Source: CAYNRA01 sp046293395
GTDB taxonomy: Bacteria > Bacteroidota > Bacteroidia > Cytophagales > Spirosomataceae
Assembly: GCA_046293395.1 (NCBI GenBank)
Contig: JBKBOU010000001.1
Coordinates: 1,364,001 to 1,428,000 of the forward strand
Length of the DNA: 64,000 bases
Direction: 5' to 3'
Below, piece by piece: positions 7,539-16,087 of this stretch (positions are counted from its first letter, which is position 1; each line of letters opens with the position of its first letter). The position numbers were made by a program, and so were the translations under genes. The notes beneath the pieces were generated by a model that saw only the letters and a program-made list of their open reading frames with translations, had not been told where the DNA came from and did no database searches.

Positions 7539-8015
7539 ATGAAACTTTCAGAAATCAAAGCACACCTAAGCACGCTTGACAATGTAGAATTTCAGTTGCC
7601 ATCTGGCACATTTGTTCCTGAACATTTCCATGTCACAGAAGTTGGTTTGGTCACAAAACATTTCATCGATTGCGGAGGAACAGAACGCATCGAACGGGTC
7701 GTTAATTTCCAATTATGGGATGCGAACGACTTCGAACACCGCCTCAAACCCCAAAAATTGCTCAATATCATCGCTCTTTCTGAAAACCGTTTGGGACTTG
7801 GCGACCTTGAAATCGAGGTAGAATACCAAGGCGAAACTATCAGTAAATATGGGTTAGGTTTTACTGGCACACATTTCCAGTTGATTGCCAAACAAACCGC
7901 TTGCTTGGCAGCAGATGCCTGCGGGATTCCACCCGAAAAACAAAAACTTCAACCCATCGAATTTATTCCTATTTCTTCTCCATCTGCTTGTACACCCGGC
8001 GGTGGTTGTTGTTAA
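7539..8015 (+). CDS. DUF6428 family protein in ars operon
   Basis: Cytosolic protein of 158 residues matching DUF6428 proteins, which occur in Bacteroidota arsenic operons between arsR and the pump. The run EFQLPSGTFVPEHFHVTEVG near the start is characteristic. The fold is unknown. Cysteines occur at DCGG, TACLAADACG and in the tail ACTPGGGCC, an arrangement that could bind arsenite or another thiophilic ion. Function is unproven; the position 24 bases before the ACR3 gene suggests an accessory role in resistance. Confidence 0.75.
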   Translation: MKLSEIKAHLSTLDNVEFQLPSGTFVPEHFHVTEVGLVTKHFIDCGGTERIERVVNFQLWDANDFEHRLKPQKLLNIIALSENRLGLGDLEIEVEYQGETISKYGLGFTGTHFQLIAKQTACLAADACGIPPEKQKLQPIEFIPISSPSACTPGGGCC

Positions 8016-8039
8016 GTAGTCAAATAAAAAAGAAAATAC

Positions 8040-9107
8040 ATGTCAGCAAATCAATGCAGCCCCATTGCAGAACGCAAGAAATTGGGCTTTTTAGACCGTT
8101 ATTTAACCCTTTGGATATTTCTAGCCATGGCAATTGGCGTGGCAATGGGTCATTTTTTTCCGTCCTCCTCTGCATTTATCAACGCGTATTCGTCTGGTAC
8201 GACCAATATTCCCTTAGCGATTGGCTTGATATTGATGATGTACCCACCTTTGGCAAAAGTGAAATACGAACAAATGGGGGAAGTTTTCAAAAATACAAAA
8301 GTGTTGGGTGCATCGTTGGTTCTCAATTGGATTATCGGGCCCATTTTGATGTTCTTTTTAGCGATTGTATTCTTGCGTGATTATCCAGACTACATGATGG
8401 GCGTAATATTAATCGGTTTGGCGCGGTGTATTGCCATGGTGGTTGTTTGGAATGACCTCGCCGACGGAAATCGCGAATATGCCGCAGGATTAATTGCCCT
8501 CAATAGTATTTTTCAAGTGCTTTTGTATAGCGTGTATGCCTATATTTTTATCACGTTACTCCCACCCTATTTCGGGCTAACGGGCTTGGCAGTGGATATC
8601 AGCATTGGTCAAATTGCTGAAAGTGTGGGTATTTATCTAGGTATTCCCTTTGCTTTCGGCGTTATCAGTCGGTATTCACTCATCCGAATAAAGGGGGAAG
8701 AATGGTTCAGCAAGACATTTGTGCCGTTTATCTCTCCTGTCACTTTGATTGCCTTGTTATTCACGATTATCGTCATGTTTAGCTTAAAAGGCCAGTTGAT
8801 TGTTCAAATTCCGATGGATGTTTTGCGCATTGCAGTTCCACTGCTTATTTATTTTGCGTTGATGTTTGTCGTTAGCTTTTTTATTGGTCGCTATTTCGGG
8901 GCTGACTATTCCAAAAGTACATCGATTGCATTTACAGCGACGGGTAATAATTTTGAGCTTGCCATTGCCGTAGCAATTGGGGTTTTCGGTATTCATAGTG
9001 GGCAAGCTTTTGCGGGCGTTATTGGGCCTTTGGTAGAAGTCCCCGCACTGATTGCACTCGTTAATTTGGCTTTTTGGTTTCGGAAGAGCTATTTTTCTGT
9101 TCTCTAG
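8040..9107 (+). CDS. arsB: ACR3 family arsenite efflux permease
   Basis: Integral membrane protein of 355 residues with ten hydrophobic segments. The motif GLARCIAMV near residue 130 holds the conserved cysteine required for arsenite transport in ACR3 proteins. WNDLADG and the late ATGNNFELAIAVAIG motif are also typical of this bile-acid/arsenite transporter superfamily. It is the last gene of the ars operon and should expel arsenite using the proton gradient. It ends at a very strong terminator. Confidence 0.94.
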   Translation: MSANQCSPIAERKKLGFLDRYLTLWIFLAMAIGVAMGHFFPSSSAFINAYSSGTTNIPLAIGLILMMYPPLAKVKYEQMGEVFKNTKVLGASLVLNWIIGPILMFFLAIVFLRDYPDYMMGVILIGLARCIAMVVVWNDLADGNREYAAGLIALNSIFQVLLYSVYAYIFITLLPPYFGLTGLAVDISIGQIAESVGIYLGIPFAFGVISRYSLIRIKGEEWFSKTFVPFISPVTLIALLFTIIVMFSLKGQLIVQIPMDVLRIAVPLLIYFALMFVVSFFIGRYFGADYSKSTSIAFTATGNNFELAIAVAIGVFGIHSGQAFAGVIGPLVEVPALIALVNLAFWFRKSYFSVL

Positions 9108-9162
9108 GCGAAGTAACGAATTACAGAAATTTGCCTTTAAAATAGAAGTACGACTCACTTAG

Positions 9163-9213
9163 AAAACCATCTATTGTATGCTCTTATACAGAATACAATA
9201 GATGGTTTTGTTT
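9163..9213. terminator. Strong terminator between ars operon and dioxygenase gene
   Basis: A perfect 17-base stem, AAAACCATCTATTGTAT (9163-9179) against its complement at 9193-9209, with a 13-base loop. Its A and T flanks fit termination in both directions between convergent genes. Confidence 0.88.
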
Positions 9214-9223
9214 AAATAGGAGC

Positions 9224-10063
9224 TTAAGCAAATCCAATTTTTACCGATGTCATTGTTAAAGAGCCTGCCAAAACTTCGTCGTTGAACAATTCCAACGAAT
9301 CTTTTTTATCCATTAATCCTAGAATATACAAAAGCGGAAGAAAGTGGTCGGGTGAAGGAATGGCAAGCTGTGCAGCCGGACCCAATTGCATGTAATTTGC
9401 CAATGCGTTTATATCTCGCGACAGTATTTTTTGATTCAATACTTCTTGTGCTTCCAAAGCCCAATCATAGCCAAAACCTACTTCAAAGCGGTGAAAAGCC
9501 ACTTTTCGTAAATTATGCACGATGTTTCCACTCCCTAAAATCAGGACACCTTTCTCTCGGAGAGCCCGTAACTGTGCCCCCAAAGTCGCATGAAATGCGG
9601 GCGGTTGGGTATAGTCTATGCTCAGTTGAACTACCGGAATGTTTGCGTCAGGATATAAATGAACCAAAACAGACCAAGCACCGTGGTCTAATCCCCACGC
9701 ATCTGATAACTCTACGTGTGTTTCTGTTAACAAAGATTTGGTTTCTTCTGCCAATGTTTCACTGCCTGGCGCGGGGTACTGAACAGCAAATAATTCGGGC
9801 GGGAAGCCCCCAAAATCATGGATTGTTTTCGGATTTTGCATGGAAGTCACGAAGGTTCCGTTTGTGTACCAATGGGCTGAAATACACAGAATAGCCTGAG
9901 GTACAGGGATTTCCGTAGCCACTTTTCGAAAATTCCGTACGAAATCATTTTCCTCAATAGCGTTCATCGGTGAGCCATGTCCAATGAATAAAACAGGCAT
10001 TCGAGAGGTCTTTTGAAAACCTTGTGCCATTTTTTGTAAATCCTGAAAATTCGTATTTCCCAT
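9224..10063 (-). CDS. ygiD: DODA-type extradiol aromatic-ring dioxygenase
   Basis: Protein of 279 residues of the LigB/DODA superfamily, similar in layout to E. coli YgiD, a 4,5-DOPA extradiol dioxygenase. Metal ligands are expected from FIGHGSP near residue 28, the ISAHW segment near 63, and the GSGNIVHNLR motif near 175. LDHGAWSVL is also diagnostic. It probably opens catechol rings of small phenols using a divalent metal and oxygen. The gene is monocistronic; a perfect 14-base palindrome lies 31 bases upstream of its start. The true substrate is not known. Confidence 0.85.
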   Translation of the reverse strand: MGNTNFQDLQKMAQGFQKTSRMPVLFIGHGSPMNAIEENDFVRNFRKVATEIPVPQAILCISAHWYTNGTFVTSMQNPKTIHDFGGFPPELFAVQYPAPGSETLAEETKSLLTETHVELSDAWGLDHGAWSVLVHLYPDANIPVVQLSIDYTQPPAFHATLGAQLRALREKGVLILGSGNIVHNLRKVAFHRFEVGFGYDWALEAQEVLNQKILSRDINALANYMQLGPAAQLAIPSPDHFLPLLYILGLMDKKDSLELFNDEVLAGSLTMTSVKIGFA

Positions 10064-10093
10064 CGTTTTTATTACTTATATTCTTTTGTAAAC

Positions 10094-10107
10094 AATGTAT
10101 ATACATT
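10094..10107. promoter_or_regulatory. Perfect 14-base palindrome upstream of ygiD
   Basis: AATGTATATACATT is fully self-complementary and lies 31-44 bases before the leftward ygiD start, in the place where an operator would control it. No regulator gene is adjacent. Confidence 0.4.
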
Positions 10108-10225
10108 TAAAATTCATTTCTTTTATACATTTTTCGATTTTCATTCATCGGTAAAAAAATACCATTCAACGATTTCTGTTCCCTCTTTCACCGATTTCCT
10201 CTTTCTCGGCACACGTTCAACCCGC

Positions 10226-10233
10226 TATATTTG
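10226..10233 (+). promoter_or_regulatory. -7 element for the LiaF-LytS-LytTR operon
   Basis: TATATTTG, a perfect TAnnTTTG, 18 bases before the ATG at 10252. Its TTG is the first codon of a longer frame, which is why that longer frame cannot be the translated one. Confidence 0.6.
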
Positions 10234-10251
10234 TTCAAAAAAACACAAAGT

Positions 10252-10962
10252 ATGAAAAAGCAAAACAACTATTCTTCATTTATCTGGGCGGGAGTTCTTG
10301 TCGTCTTAGGTCTTTATTTTTTACTTAAAAACTTTGGCCTTATTTCCTTCCGTTTACCTACCTATCTTATTTCTTGGCGGATTATTCCATTCATTATTGG
10401 TATTAATGCATTGACAAAACAGAAATATTTCGAGGGGATTTTTGCCATTGGCTTGTCTATTTTCTTTTTTGCCCCAGACTTTATCTCCAAAGAAGCCTAC
10501 CAAACTTATAGCAAACTTTGGCCTTTGTTGCTCGTCGTTGCCGGTGGCGCGATTGTCTATAAACGCCTCCGACCGACCTACCCCGATGCGACTTTTAAGA
10601 GCAAACAAGACGTAAATACGCGTGATAAAATCAATGAAACGTACATCATGAGTGGTGGAAATAAAAAGATAACAAGTAGCCAATTTTCTGGTGGACGTAT
10701 TTTGTGTGTCATGGGTGGCTCTCAAATGGACTTAACCAATGCCAACCTAAACGCTCCTGCACTTATCGATATTTTTGTACTTATGGGTGGAGTTGAACTC
10801 CGTATTCCGAAGGAATGGAACGTACAAGTAGATGTTTTACCGATTATGGGCGGCGTAGAGGATAAAATTACGACGTATCCAGACCACGTGGTCAATCCGG
10901 CACAACGTCTTGTGATTACAGGAAATATCGTGATGGGTGGACTTGAAATCAAAAGATATTGA
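10252..10962 (+). CDS. LiaF-like membrane protein
   Basis: Membrane protein of 236 residues with four hydrophobic segments in the first 110 residues (WAGVLVVLGLYFLLKNFGLI is the first). The soluble C-terminal domain contains repeated Met-Gly-Gly turns (VMGGSQMDL, LMGGVELRI, IMGGVEDKI, VMGGLEIKRY), the beta-helix pattern of LiaF/DUF2154 cell-envelope stress proteins. LiaF proteins restrain a sensor kinase. The next gene is a histidine kinase whose ATG overlaps this stop codon, so the same arrangement is likely here. A TTG at 10231 extends the frame but lies inside the promoter element. Confidence 0.85.
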   Translation: MKKQNNYSSFIWAGVLVVLGLYFLLKNFGLISFRLPTYLISWRIIPFIIGINALTKQKYFEGIFAIGLSIFFFAPDFISKEAYQTYSKLWPLLLVVAGGAIVYKRLRPTYPDATFKSKQDVNTRDKINETYIMSGGNKKITSSQFSGGRILCVMGGSQMDLTNANLNAPALIDIFVLMGGVELRIPKEWNVQVDVLPIMGGVEDKITTYPDHVVNPAQRLVITGNIVMGGLEIKRY

Positions 10963-12011
10963 TGCGACATCCTATTCTGTCTCAACCGAAACGTATTTTT
11001 GTTTATATCATGGCTTGGTTTTTCCTTGCCATGATTCAATTTGTCTTTTTATATACGTATTTTTCCTCCCCATGGTTAGCGCTATTGGTGGATATTTTGA
11101 TTCAAAATAGTTTATTGGCTTTCTTCTTTCTTGGTTTTTGGTATGCGTTGCGCTACGTGAAAATGGACAATCAAAAACTCATTTTCTTTGTCAATAATCA
11201 TGTATTTTATCTTGTATTGGTTGTTTTCCTGTGGCTCACTTGCAGTCAATTTATCAGTGATTTTTTTCTTGGAAACCAATTGAGTTCCAATTATAAGGAA
11301 CTTACAATGCCTTTGAAGGTTCTTTTGGGCGTTTTGGGATATATCTTGTTTGTGTTTTTCATGTATTTGGATAATTATTACCAATCCTATTTGGAAAACA
11401 AACAACGGGAGACACGCCTCTATCAGACCCTTCGTGAAACCGAATTGAAGGTACTACGAAGTCAATTGAATCCTCATTTTATGTTCAATAGTCTTCATTC
11501 TATCAGCAGTTTAACGCTTTTTGACCCAAATAAAGCGCATGAAATGACCTTGCTTCTAGCGGATTTCCTGCGATATACTCTTCAATACGAGCAAGAACAA
11601 AAAGTGGCATTAAAGAAAGAATTGGACATGTGCCAAGCCTATATGGCGATTGAGAAAATCCGGTTCGGTGATAAAATTCATTGGACAACCGACATCGCTC
11701 CCAATACCCTCGACCAGCCCATCCCTAGTTTACTCGTACATACTTTACTGGAAAATGCACTGAAACACGGTTTGTATGGCTCTGTTGAACAAGAATCTAT
11801 TTTTCTACAAACCAAACTGAGTGATAAACACCTGATTATCAAGATGGAAAATACCTTTGACCCCACAACTCCTACTCCGAAAGGTAGCGGAACAGGGCTA
11901 AAAAATATCCGTGAACGCTTGGCTCTTTTGTATTCGGAAGGCACTTTGGTTGAACAAAAAAATGACCATAAACTATTTTCTATTACACTCTATTTACCCC
12001 TTGAATCATGA
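10962..12011 (+). CDS. LytS-type sensor histidine kinase
   Basis: Histidine kinase of about 349 residues. Four hydrophobic helices (residues about 12-140) form the sensor part, followed by a short coiled coil and the His_kinase domain of the LytS/YehU class. The phosphorylated histidine should be in QLNPHFMFNSLHSI. The ATPase part has LLENALKHG (N box) and GTGLKNIRERL (G box). The ATG overlaps the LiaF-like stop by one base, and its own stop overlaps the next ATG in ATGA, so the three genes are translationally coupled. It should phosphorylate the LytTR regulator downstream. Confidence 0.92.
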   Translation: MRHPILSQPKRIFVYIMAWFFLAMIQFVFLYTYFSSPWLALLVDILIQNSLLAFFFLGFWYALRYVKMDNQKLIFFVNNHVFYLVLVVFLWLTCSQFISDFFLGNQLSSNYKELTMPLKVLLGVLGYILFVFFMYLDNYYQSYLENKQRETRLYQTLRETELKVLRSQLNPHFMFNSLHSISSLTLFDPNKAHEMTLLLADFLRYTLQYEQEQKVALKKELDMCQAYMAIEKIRFGDKIHWTTDIAPNTLDQPIPSLLVHTLLENALKHGLYGSVEQESIFLQTKLSDKHLIIKMENTFDPTTPTPKGSGTGLKNIRERLALLYSEGTLVEQKNDHKLFSITLYLPLES

Positions 12012-12736
12012 CAGCTTGTATCATAGACGACGAACCTTTGGCACGTGCAATTATTCGAAAATTTTTGGAGGATTATCCAGAAATTACTCTTGTTGGCGAA
12101 GCAGAAAATGGCTTTGAAGCCCTTAAACTTTGGCAAGAATTTCGTCCAGATTTACTTTTTTTGGATATACAAATGCCAAAAATAACTGGCTTTGAGTTTT
12201 TGGAACTGCTAGAGAATCCGCCTATGGTACTTTTCACGACAGCATACGACCAATATGCCTTGCAAGCTTTTGAGCAAAATGCCTTGGATTATCTTCTCAA
12301 ACCGTTTTCAAAAGCACGATTTAAGCAAGCCATGGACAAAGTATTGCTCCGGGCAGCTCAAAACACTACGCCTTCTGTTCCTATTCCCGACATGCAACTA
12401 TCGGAGAAAAACACAGATCGGATTGTTATCAAAAACGGAAACCAAATCGAGGTAATTTCCTACAACGCCATTTTTTATTTGGAGTCAGACGGAGATTACG
12501 TTTGGATTCACACGGAAAAAGGGCGACATCTCAAACAAAAAACCATGAGATACTACGAAAATCTATTATCGGCTACCTTTGTTCGCATTCATCGCTCATT
12601 TTTGGTGAATGAAAAAGTAGTTGAAAAACTACATCTTTTAGGCAAGAATAGTTACCAAGTTCAATTAAAAAATGGGGTTCAATTGGCGGTAAGTAAAAGC
12701 GGCTACCAGCAATTAAAGGATAAATTGGATTGGTAA
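12008..12736 (+). CDS. LytTR family response regulator
   Basis: Response regulator of 242 residues. The receiver domain (1-120) has the acidic pair DDEP near residue 7, the phosphoacceptor Asp in LLFLDIQMP, and the conserved Lys in LLKPF. A LytTR DNA-binding domain covers about 135-240, with IFYLESDGDYVWIHT and FVRIHRSFLVNEK as typical strands. The ATG overlaps the kinase stop codon. Cognate partner of the LytS-type kinase; target promoters are unknown. Confidence 0.93.
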   Translation: MTACIIDDEPLARAIIRKFLEDYPEITLVGEAENGFEALKLWQEFRPDLLFLDIQMPKITGFEFLELLENPPMVLFTTAYDQYALQAFEQNALDYLLKPFSKARFKQAMDKVLLRAAQNTTPSVPIPDMQLSEKNTDRIVIKNGNQIEVISYNAIFYLESDGDYVWIHTEKGRHLKQKTMRYYENLLSATFVRIHRSFLVNEKVVEKLHLLGKNSYQVQLKNGVQLAVSKSGYQQLKDKLDW

Positions 12737-12742
12737 TGTAAG

Positions 12743-13213
12743 TCAGATAAGCGTCGAAATTTGGTGTGTTTGATTTCTGAAAACAAACGTTTCACCTTCT
12801 TTTTTATGCCAAATGGCTTGACCAATCGGTGATGCCGCAGAAACCACCATCGCAGAGGTGTCCATCCACTTCACATGCCCGATGGAAACGGCTATCCAAA
12901 TCCAACCGAGCGACGTACCGACAAGAGAACCCGCACTCACGACTTCCGATGTTACTGCTTGGAATGCAAAATCCACGGTTTGTATTTCTTGTTTCAATTG
13001 CAAAAATTGACGCGCATACATGTCTCGGTCATTTTGTGCCATCGCGCGGCCAGTTTCGTATTTATCACCCGCAGAACTCTTCGTTTCTTCATTGGCAGAT
13101 GCTTGTGCGGCTTGCATGGCAGTTTCAGCTACCCGTATTTTCTCCGTCAAGAGGCGAGAAACTTCCGTATATAACCCTTTTTTTAATGCCAAAGTGTTCA
13201 TTTCGTTATTCAT
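12743..13213 (-). CDS. GreA/GreB-like protein
   Basis: Protein of 156 residues: an N-terminal helical hairpin (about 5-85, EKIRVAETAMQAAQASANEE) followed by a small beta domain ending AASPIGQAIWHKKEGETFVF. This is the architecture of Gre transcript-cleavage factors and their FKBP-like C-terminal domain. Databases often label this Bacteroidota family 3-oxoacyl-ACP synthase, which the sequence does not support, as no ketosynthase motif is present. The ATG at 13213 overlaps the end of the upstream exporter gene by 8 bases; ATG 13201 is an alternative start. Function at RNA polymerase is inferred only from fold. Confidence 0.65.
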   Translation of the reverse strand: MNNEMNTLALKKGLYTEVSRLLTEKIRVAETAMQAAQASANEETKSSAGDKYETGRAMAQNDRDMYARQFLQLKQEIQTVDFAFQAVTSEVVSAGSLVGTSLGWIWIAVSIGHVKWMDTSAMVVSAASPIGQAIWHKKEGETFVFRNQTHQISTLI

Positions 13214-15014
13214 TAAATTCCTGTTTTTTAACTAATTGAGCATATATTCCACGTTGTTTCATGAGCTTTTCGTGACTTCCCTGTTCTTTTATTTCCCCTT
13301 CATCAAGCACCAGAATTAGGTCTGCTTTTTGCACAGTCGCCAACCGGTGTGCGATAACCAACGTTGTTTTATCTTTGAAAAACTCGTGCAAACTCGTCTG
13401 AACTAGCCATTCAGACTGCGCATCAAGCGAAGAAGTGGCTTCATCCAAAATAAAAAAATCGGCTTTGTGTGCAATGGCTCTTGCCAGGGCAATTCGCTGC
13501 CTTTGTCCACCGGATAAACGTCCACCTCGGTTGCCCACTTTCGTCTGATACTTTTGTGGTTGCTGCTCAATGAAACCAGCGGCATCTGCTATTTGTGCCG
13601 CTTTTTTTACCTCCTCTTCTGAAATATCCATACCCAACGTGATATTTCTATACATCGTATCGTCGAACAAAAAGGGGTCTTGTTGTACCAAGCCAAACAA
13701 GGCGCGATAAGCCGATAAATCAAGAGATTGAATGGGATTTCCGTCTAAACAAATTTTGCCAGTATCGGGTATATGAAAGCGGAGAAGTAAATCTACAAGC
13801 GTTGATTTACCTCCTCCAGATGGCCCGACAAGCGCAATCGTTTTTCCTTTGGGTAAAGAAAATGTACAATTTCTCAAGATGGGATTTCCTGGAGTATAGG
13901 AAAAAGTAACGGAATCGAAGGTGATTTCAGTGGCAAAAAAAATCGCCTTCTTTGTTGAAACCTGAGTGGAAGCCTCTGTTTTGTGTGTTAAAAAAGTTTG
14001 AAGCCGTTGTGCAGAAACCACTCCTTTTTGCGCTGTGGAAAGCGCTTGCGCCATGTCTTTTGCGGGACGAATAATTTGGGAAAAAATAGCAATAAATGCT
14101 AAAAAAGAAGAGGCAGACAAGTCCGATTGACCTGTAAATATTTGTGTACCACCTACATATAAAATACTTGCTACCAAGGAGATACCAATCCATTCGGACA
14201 AAGGATTCGCTAACAAGTTACGGCGGGCATATTGGCGGGCAAGCTGCATTTGTGCGTTATTTTCTTCCGCAAATCGCGCGTGTGTAAACGACTGTGCAGA
14301 GAAACTTTTCAAGATACGAATACCTGCAAAACTTTCTTCTACGAGACCCAATAACCGGGCAAGACGTTGCTGGTTTTGGTGTGCGTTTTCGCGTAATTTT
14401 TTCAATATAAAACCTAAAAATCCTCCAACAAGCGGAATAAACAGCAAACTACCGAGTGTCCAGGCTGGAGAAATATATACAAGAGCCAGAAAGTAACCGA
14501 TAAACAAAGTACCTTCTTTGATACAAGCTGACAAAAGAGCACTAAAAACATGCTCGATTTCAGATATATCGGACGAAAAGAGTGTTAACGTCGTTGATTT
14601 AGGTGTATCAGAAAAATACGAAAGCGGTAATTGCAGAGTTTTGTCCAAGAATTTTTGCCTGAGGAGTGCGCCAAAAGTGAGCTTGTATTTCTCCAATTCA
14701 TATAGTGCAAAATAGCGAAAAAGAGCGGTGCAGAAGGCAGAAAAAACCAAGAAACCACATACCAACTGAAGCGCACCGAAAGCCCCTTTCCTTGATACAA
14801 CTAACTGAATATCAGACAGAAACTCTATTTTTAAAACAAAAGGAAAAGTAAATACTTGGGAGGATGTCGGGCGAAATAAAGTGTCGAGCAATGGTTTGAG
14901 TAAAGCCAAGTTTAGAACGCCAAAAAGGGTAGAAAGAAGAGAAAGTACAGTAAAGAGTAAGAGAAAACGTGCTCGATTTTCTGCCAGACGAAAGAAAAAT
15001 ACATACGTTTTCAT
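13206..15014 (-). CDS. ABC exporter (fused permease-ATPase, MsbA-like)
   Basis: Half-transporter of 602 residues. Six transmembrane helices occupy about residues 15-320. The ATPase domain (about 350-595) has Walker A GPSGGGKST, the signature LSGGQRQRIALARA, Walker B FFILDEATSSLD and the switch histidine in IAHRLATV. It probably forms a homodimer that flips lipids or exports drugs; MsbA-type lipid A flippases have this layout and length. Downstream, the GreA-like gene overlaps by a few bases. No partner half-transporter is adjacent. Confidence 0.9.
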   Translation of the reverse strand: MKTYVFFFRLAENRARFLLLFTVLSLLSTLFGVLNLALLKPLLDTLFRPTSSQVFTFPFVLKIEFLSDIQLVVSRKGAFGALQLVCGFLVFSAFCTALFRYFALYELEKYKLTFGALLRQKFLDKTLQLPLSYFSDTPKSTTLTLFSSDISEIEHVFSALLSACIKEGTLFIGYFLALVYISPAWTLGSLLFIPLVGGFLGFILKKLRENAHQNQQRLARLLGLVEESFAGIRILKSFSAQSFTHARFAEENNAQMQLARQYARRNLLANPLSEWIGISLVASILYVGGTQIFTGQSDLSASSFLAFIAIFSQIIRPAKDMAQALSTAQKGVVSAQRLQTFLTHKTEASTQVSTKKAIFFATEITFDSVTFSYTPGNPILRNCTFSLPKGKTIALVGPSGGGKSTLVDLLLRFHIPDTGKICLDGNPIQSLDLSAYRALFGLVQQDPFLFDDTMYRNITLGMDISEEEVKKAAQIADAAGFIEQQPQKYQTKVGNRGGRLSGGQRQRIALARAIAHKADFFILDEATSSLDAQSEWLVQTSLHEFFKDKTTLVIAHRLATVQKADLILVLDEGEIKEQGSHEKLMKQRGIYAQLVKKQEFNE

Positions 15015-15152
15015 TGAGAAAAATAATTAGCTTACTTGAATTTGAAGCTACAAAAGTCGAAAAGAAAAAAGAGAGTGCCAACATTTTAGTCTTTTTGGTC
15101 AAATCATATACTTTTTACCTGGCGAAGTAAGCATACTTTTGACGAATGTAGT

Positions 15153-15410
15153 TTAGGAAAGAACTTCTTCTTGTGTAATAGCGGGTTGTATTTCTCTTGT
15201 TTTGTATGCTTCATATCTATTTCTAATGTCTTCAGATAATACTTTGAGTTGCTCAAAATTGAATATTTTTTCTTCCTCTGTTACATAAAAACTTCTTGAA
15301 AAATCAATCATACTTTGAAAAAAAACAACCGTGATTACCCCTTTTCCATCGACGTCGTAGAGTGTAAAATCCCAGTTATTTTTTTGAATTTCTTTGCAAG
15401 TACGTTTCAT
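15153..15410 (-). CDS. Small hypothetical protein, possible immunity protein
   Basis: Soluble 85-residue protein without signal peptide, rich in acidic and aromatic residues. WDFTLYDVDGKGVITVVFF suggests a beta hairpin, followed by helices (NFEQLKVLSEDIRNRYEAYKTRE). I recognise no named family. Its ATG overlaps the stop codon of the upstream secreted protein gene (ATGA), so the two are coupled. The arrangement of a secreted protein with a compact C-terminal domain followed by a small cytosolic protein is what toxin-immunity pairs show, and this reading is an inference. Confidence 0.6.
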   Translation of the reverse strand: MKRTCKEIQKNNWDFTLYDVDGKGVITVVFFQSMIDFSRSFYVTEEEKIFNFEQLKVLSEDIRNRYEAYKTREIQPAITQEEVLS

Positions 15411-16087
15411 AAATTTGTTACAAAATAGTGTACGTTCAATTTCATACCTTCTGTACGGATGATTGCTTCGTGCAGGCCGGTTGGTAGTTTTCCGCTAGGA
15501 ATCCATTTGGGATTTGCGCCAAATTCATTCCCCGAAGGCATAAATACCTTATAATCACCTGATAATGAGAAATTAATTCTTAGCAAATATCCATTTTGTA
15601 ATTGTTCTACAGGAATTCCTAATTTATTGGCTTGCTCGATTAAAGGCAAAGACAGCAGAAAATCAATTTCAGATTTCAAACCGACGAACTCCGTTTTTCC
15701 TTTATCGGGTTTACCAACGCCAAAATTTACAAAATCATTTTTGGAAACAATTCGCGATGCAACGCCTTCTTTTTCAAACTTTCGGAGGTGATGTTTTATG
15801 TATTTTCTTTTTAAATATGTACTAGGCAAAGGTCTTTCCCCTTTGGGAATTGCCAAGATACGTTCTTGGGTAAATTTTGGCTTAAAAGAAACATGGGCGT
15901 TTTCGTTGGCACGTCGTACTCCTGTTTTTTCTGAAATTCTTCGAGAAGTAGTATCAATAGAAGACGCAACCCGGCTTTCCTTGTGGATAGAACTATAAAG
16001 GATTGGGCTGTCTGCATGTGTGAAAGAAAGACCCGCATGAGTAAATGAGGTAGAAAAGAAAAATACGAGATGAAGAAGAAATTTCAT
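15407..16087 (-). CDS. Secreted protein with toxin-like C-terminal domain
   Basis: Protein of 226 residues. Residues 1-18 or so form a signal peptide (MKFLLHLVFFFSTSFTHA). Residues about 25-110 are basic and of low order (RRANENAH, LKRKYIKHHLRKFEK). The last 100 residues form a compact domain, from EFVGLKSEIDFLLSLP through LLRINF to FMPSGNEFGANPKWIPSGKL and GLHEAIIRTEG. The PSGNE-GAN-W-PGGK-like string resembles C-terminal domains of polymorphic toxins, but no catalytic residues can be assigned. The stop overlaps the ATG of an 85-residue protein. A secreted effector with its immunity protein is the favoured, unproven interpretation. Confidence 0.55.
   Translation of the reverse strand: MKFLLHLVFFFSTSFTHAGLSFTHADSPILYSSIHKESRVASSIDTTSRRISEKTGVRRANENAHVSFKPKFTQERILAIPKGERPLPSTYLKRKYIKHHLRKFEKEGVASRIVSKNDFVNFGVGKPDKGKTEFVGLKSEIDFLLSLPLIEQANKLGIPVEQLQNGYLLRINFSLSGDYKVFMPSGNEFGANPKWIPSGKLPTGLHEAIIRTEGMKLNVHYFVTNL

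Noticed and set aside
9352..9894. 180-codon rightward frame inside the dioxygenase gene
   Set aside because: It is antisense to a well-supported enzyme gene, its translation is rich in unlikely Leu/Pro/His runs, and it has no motif or promoter.
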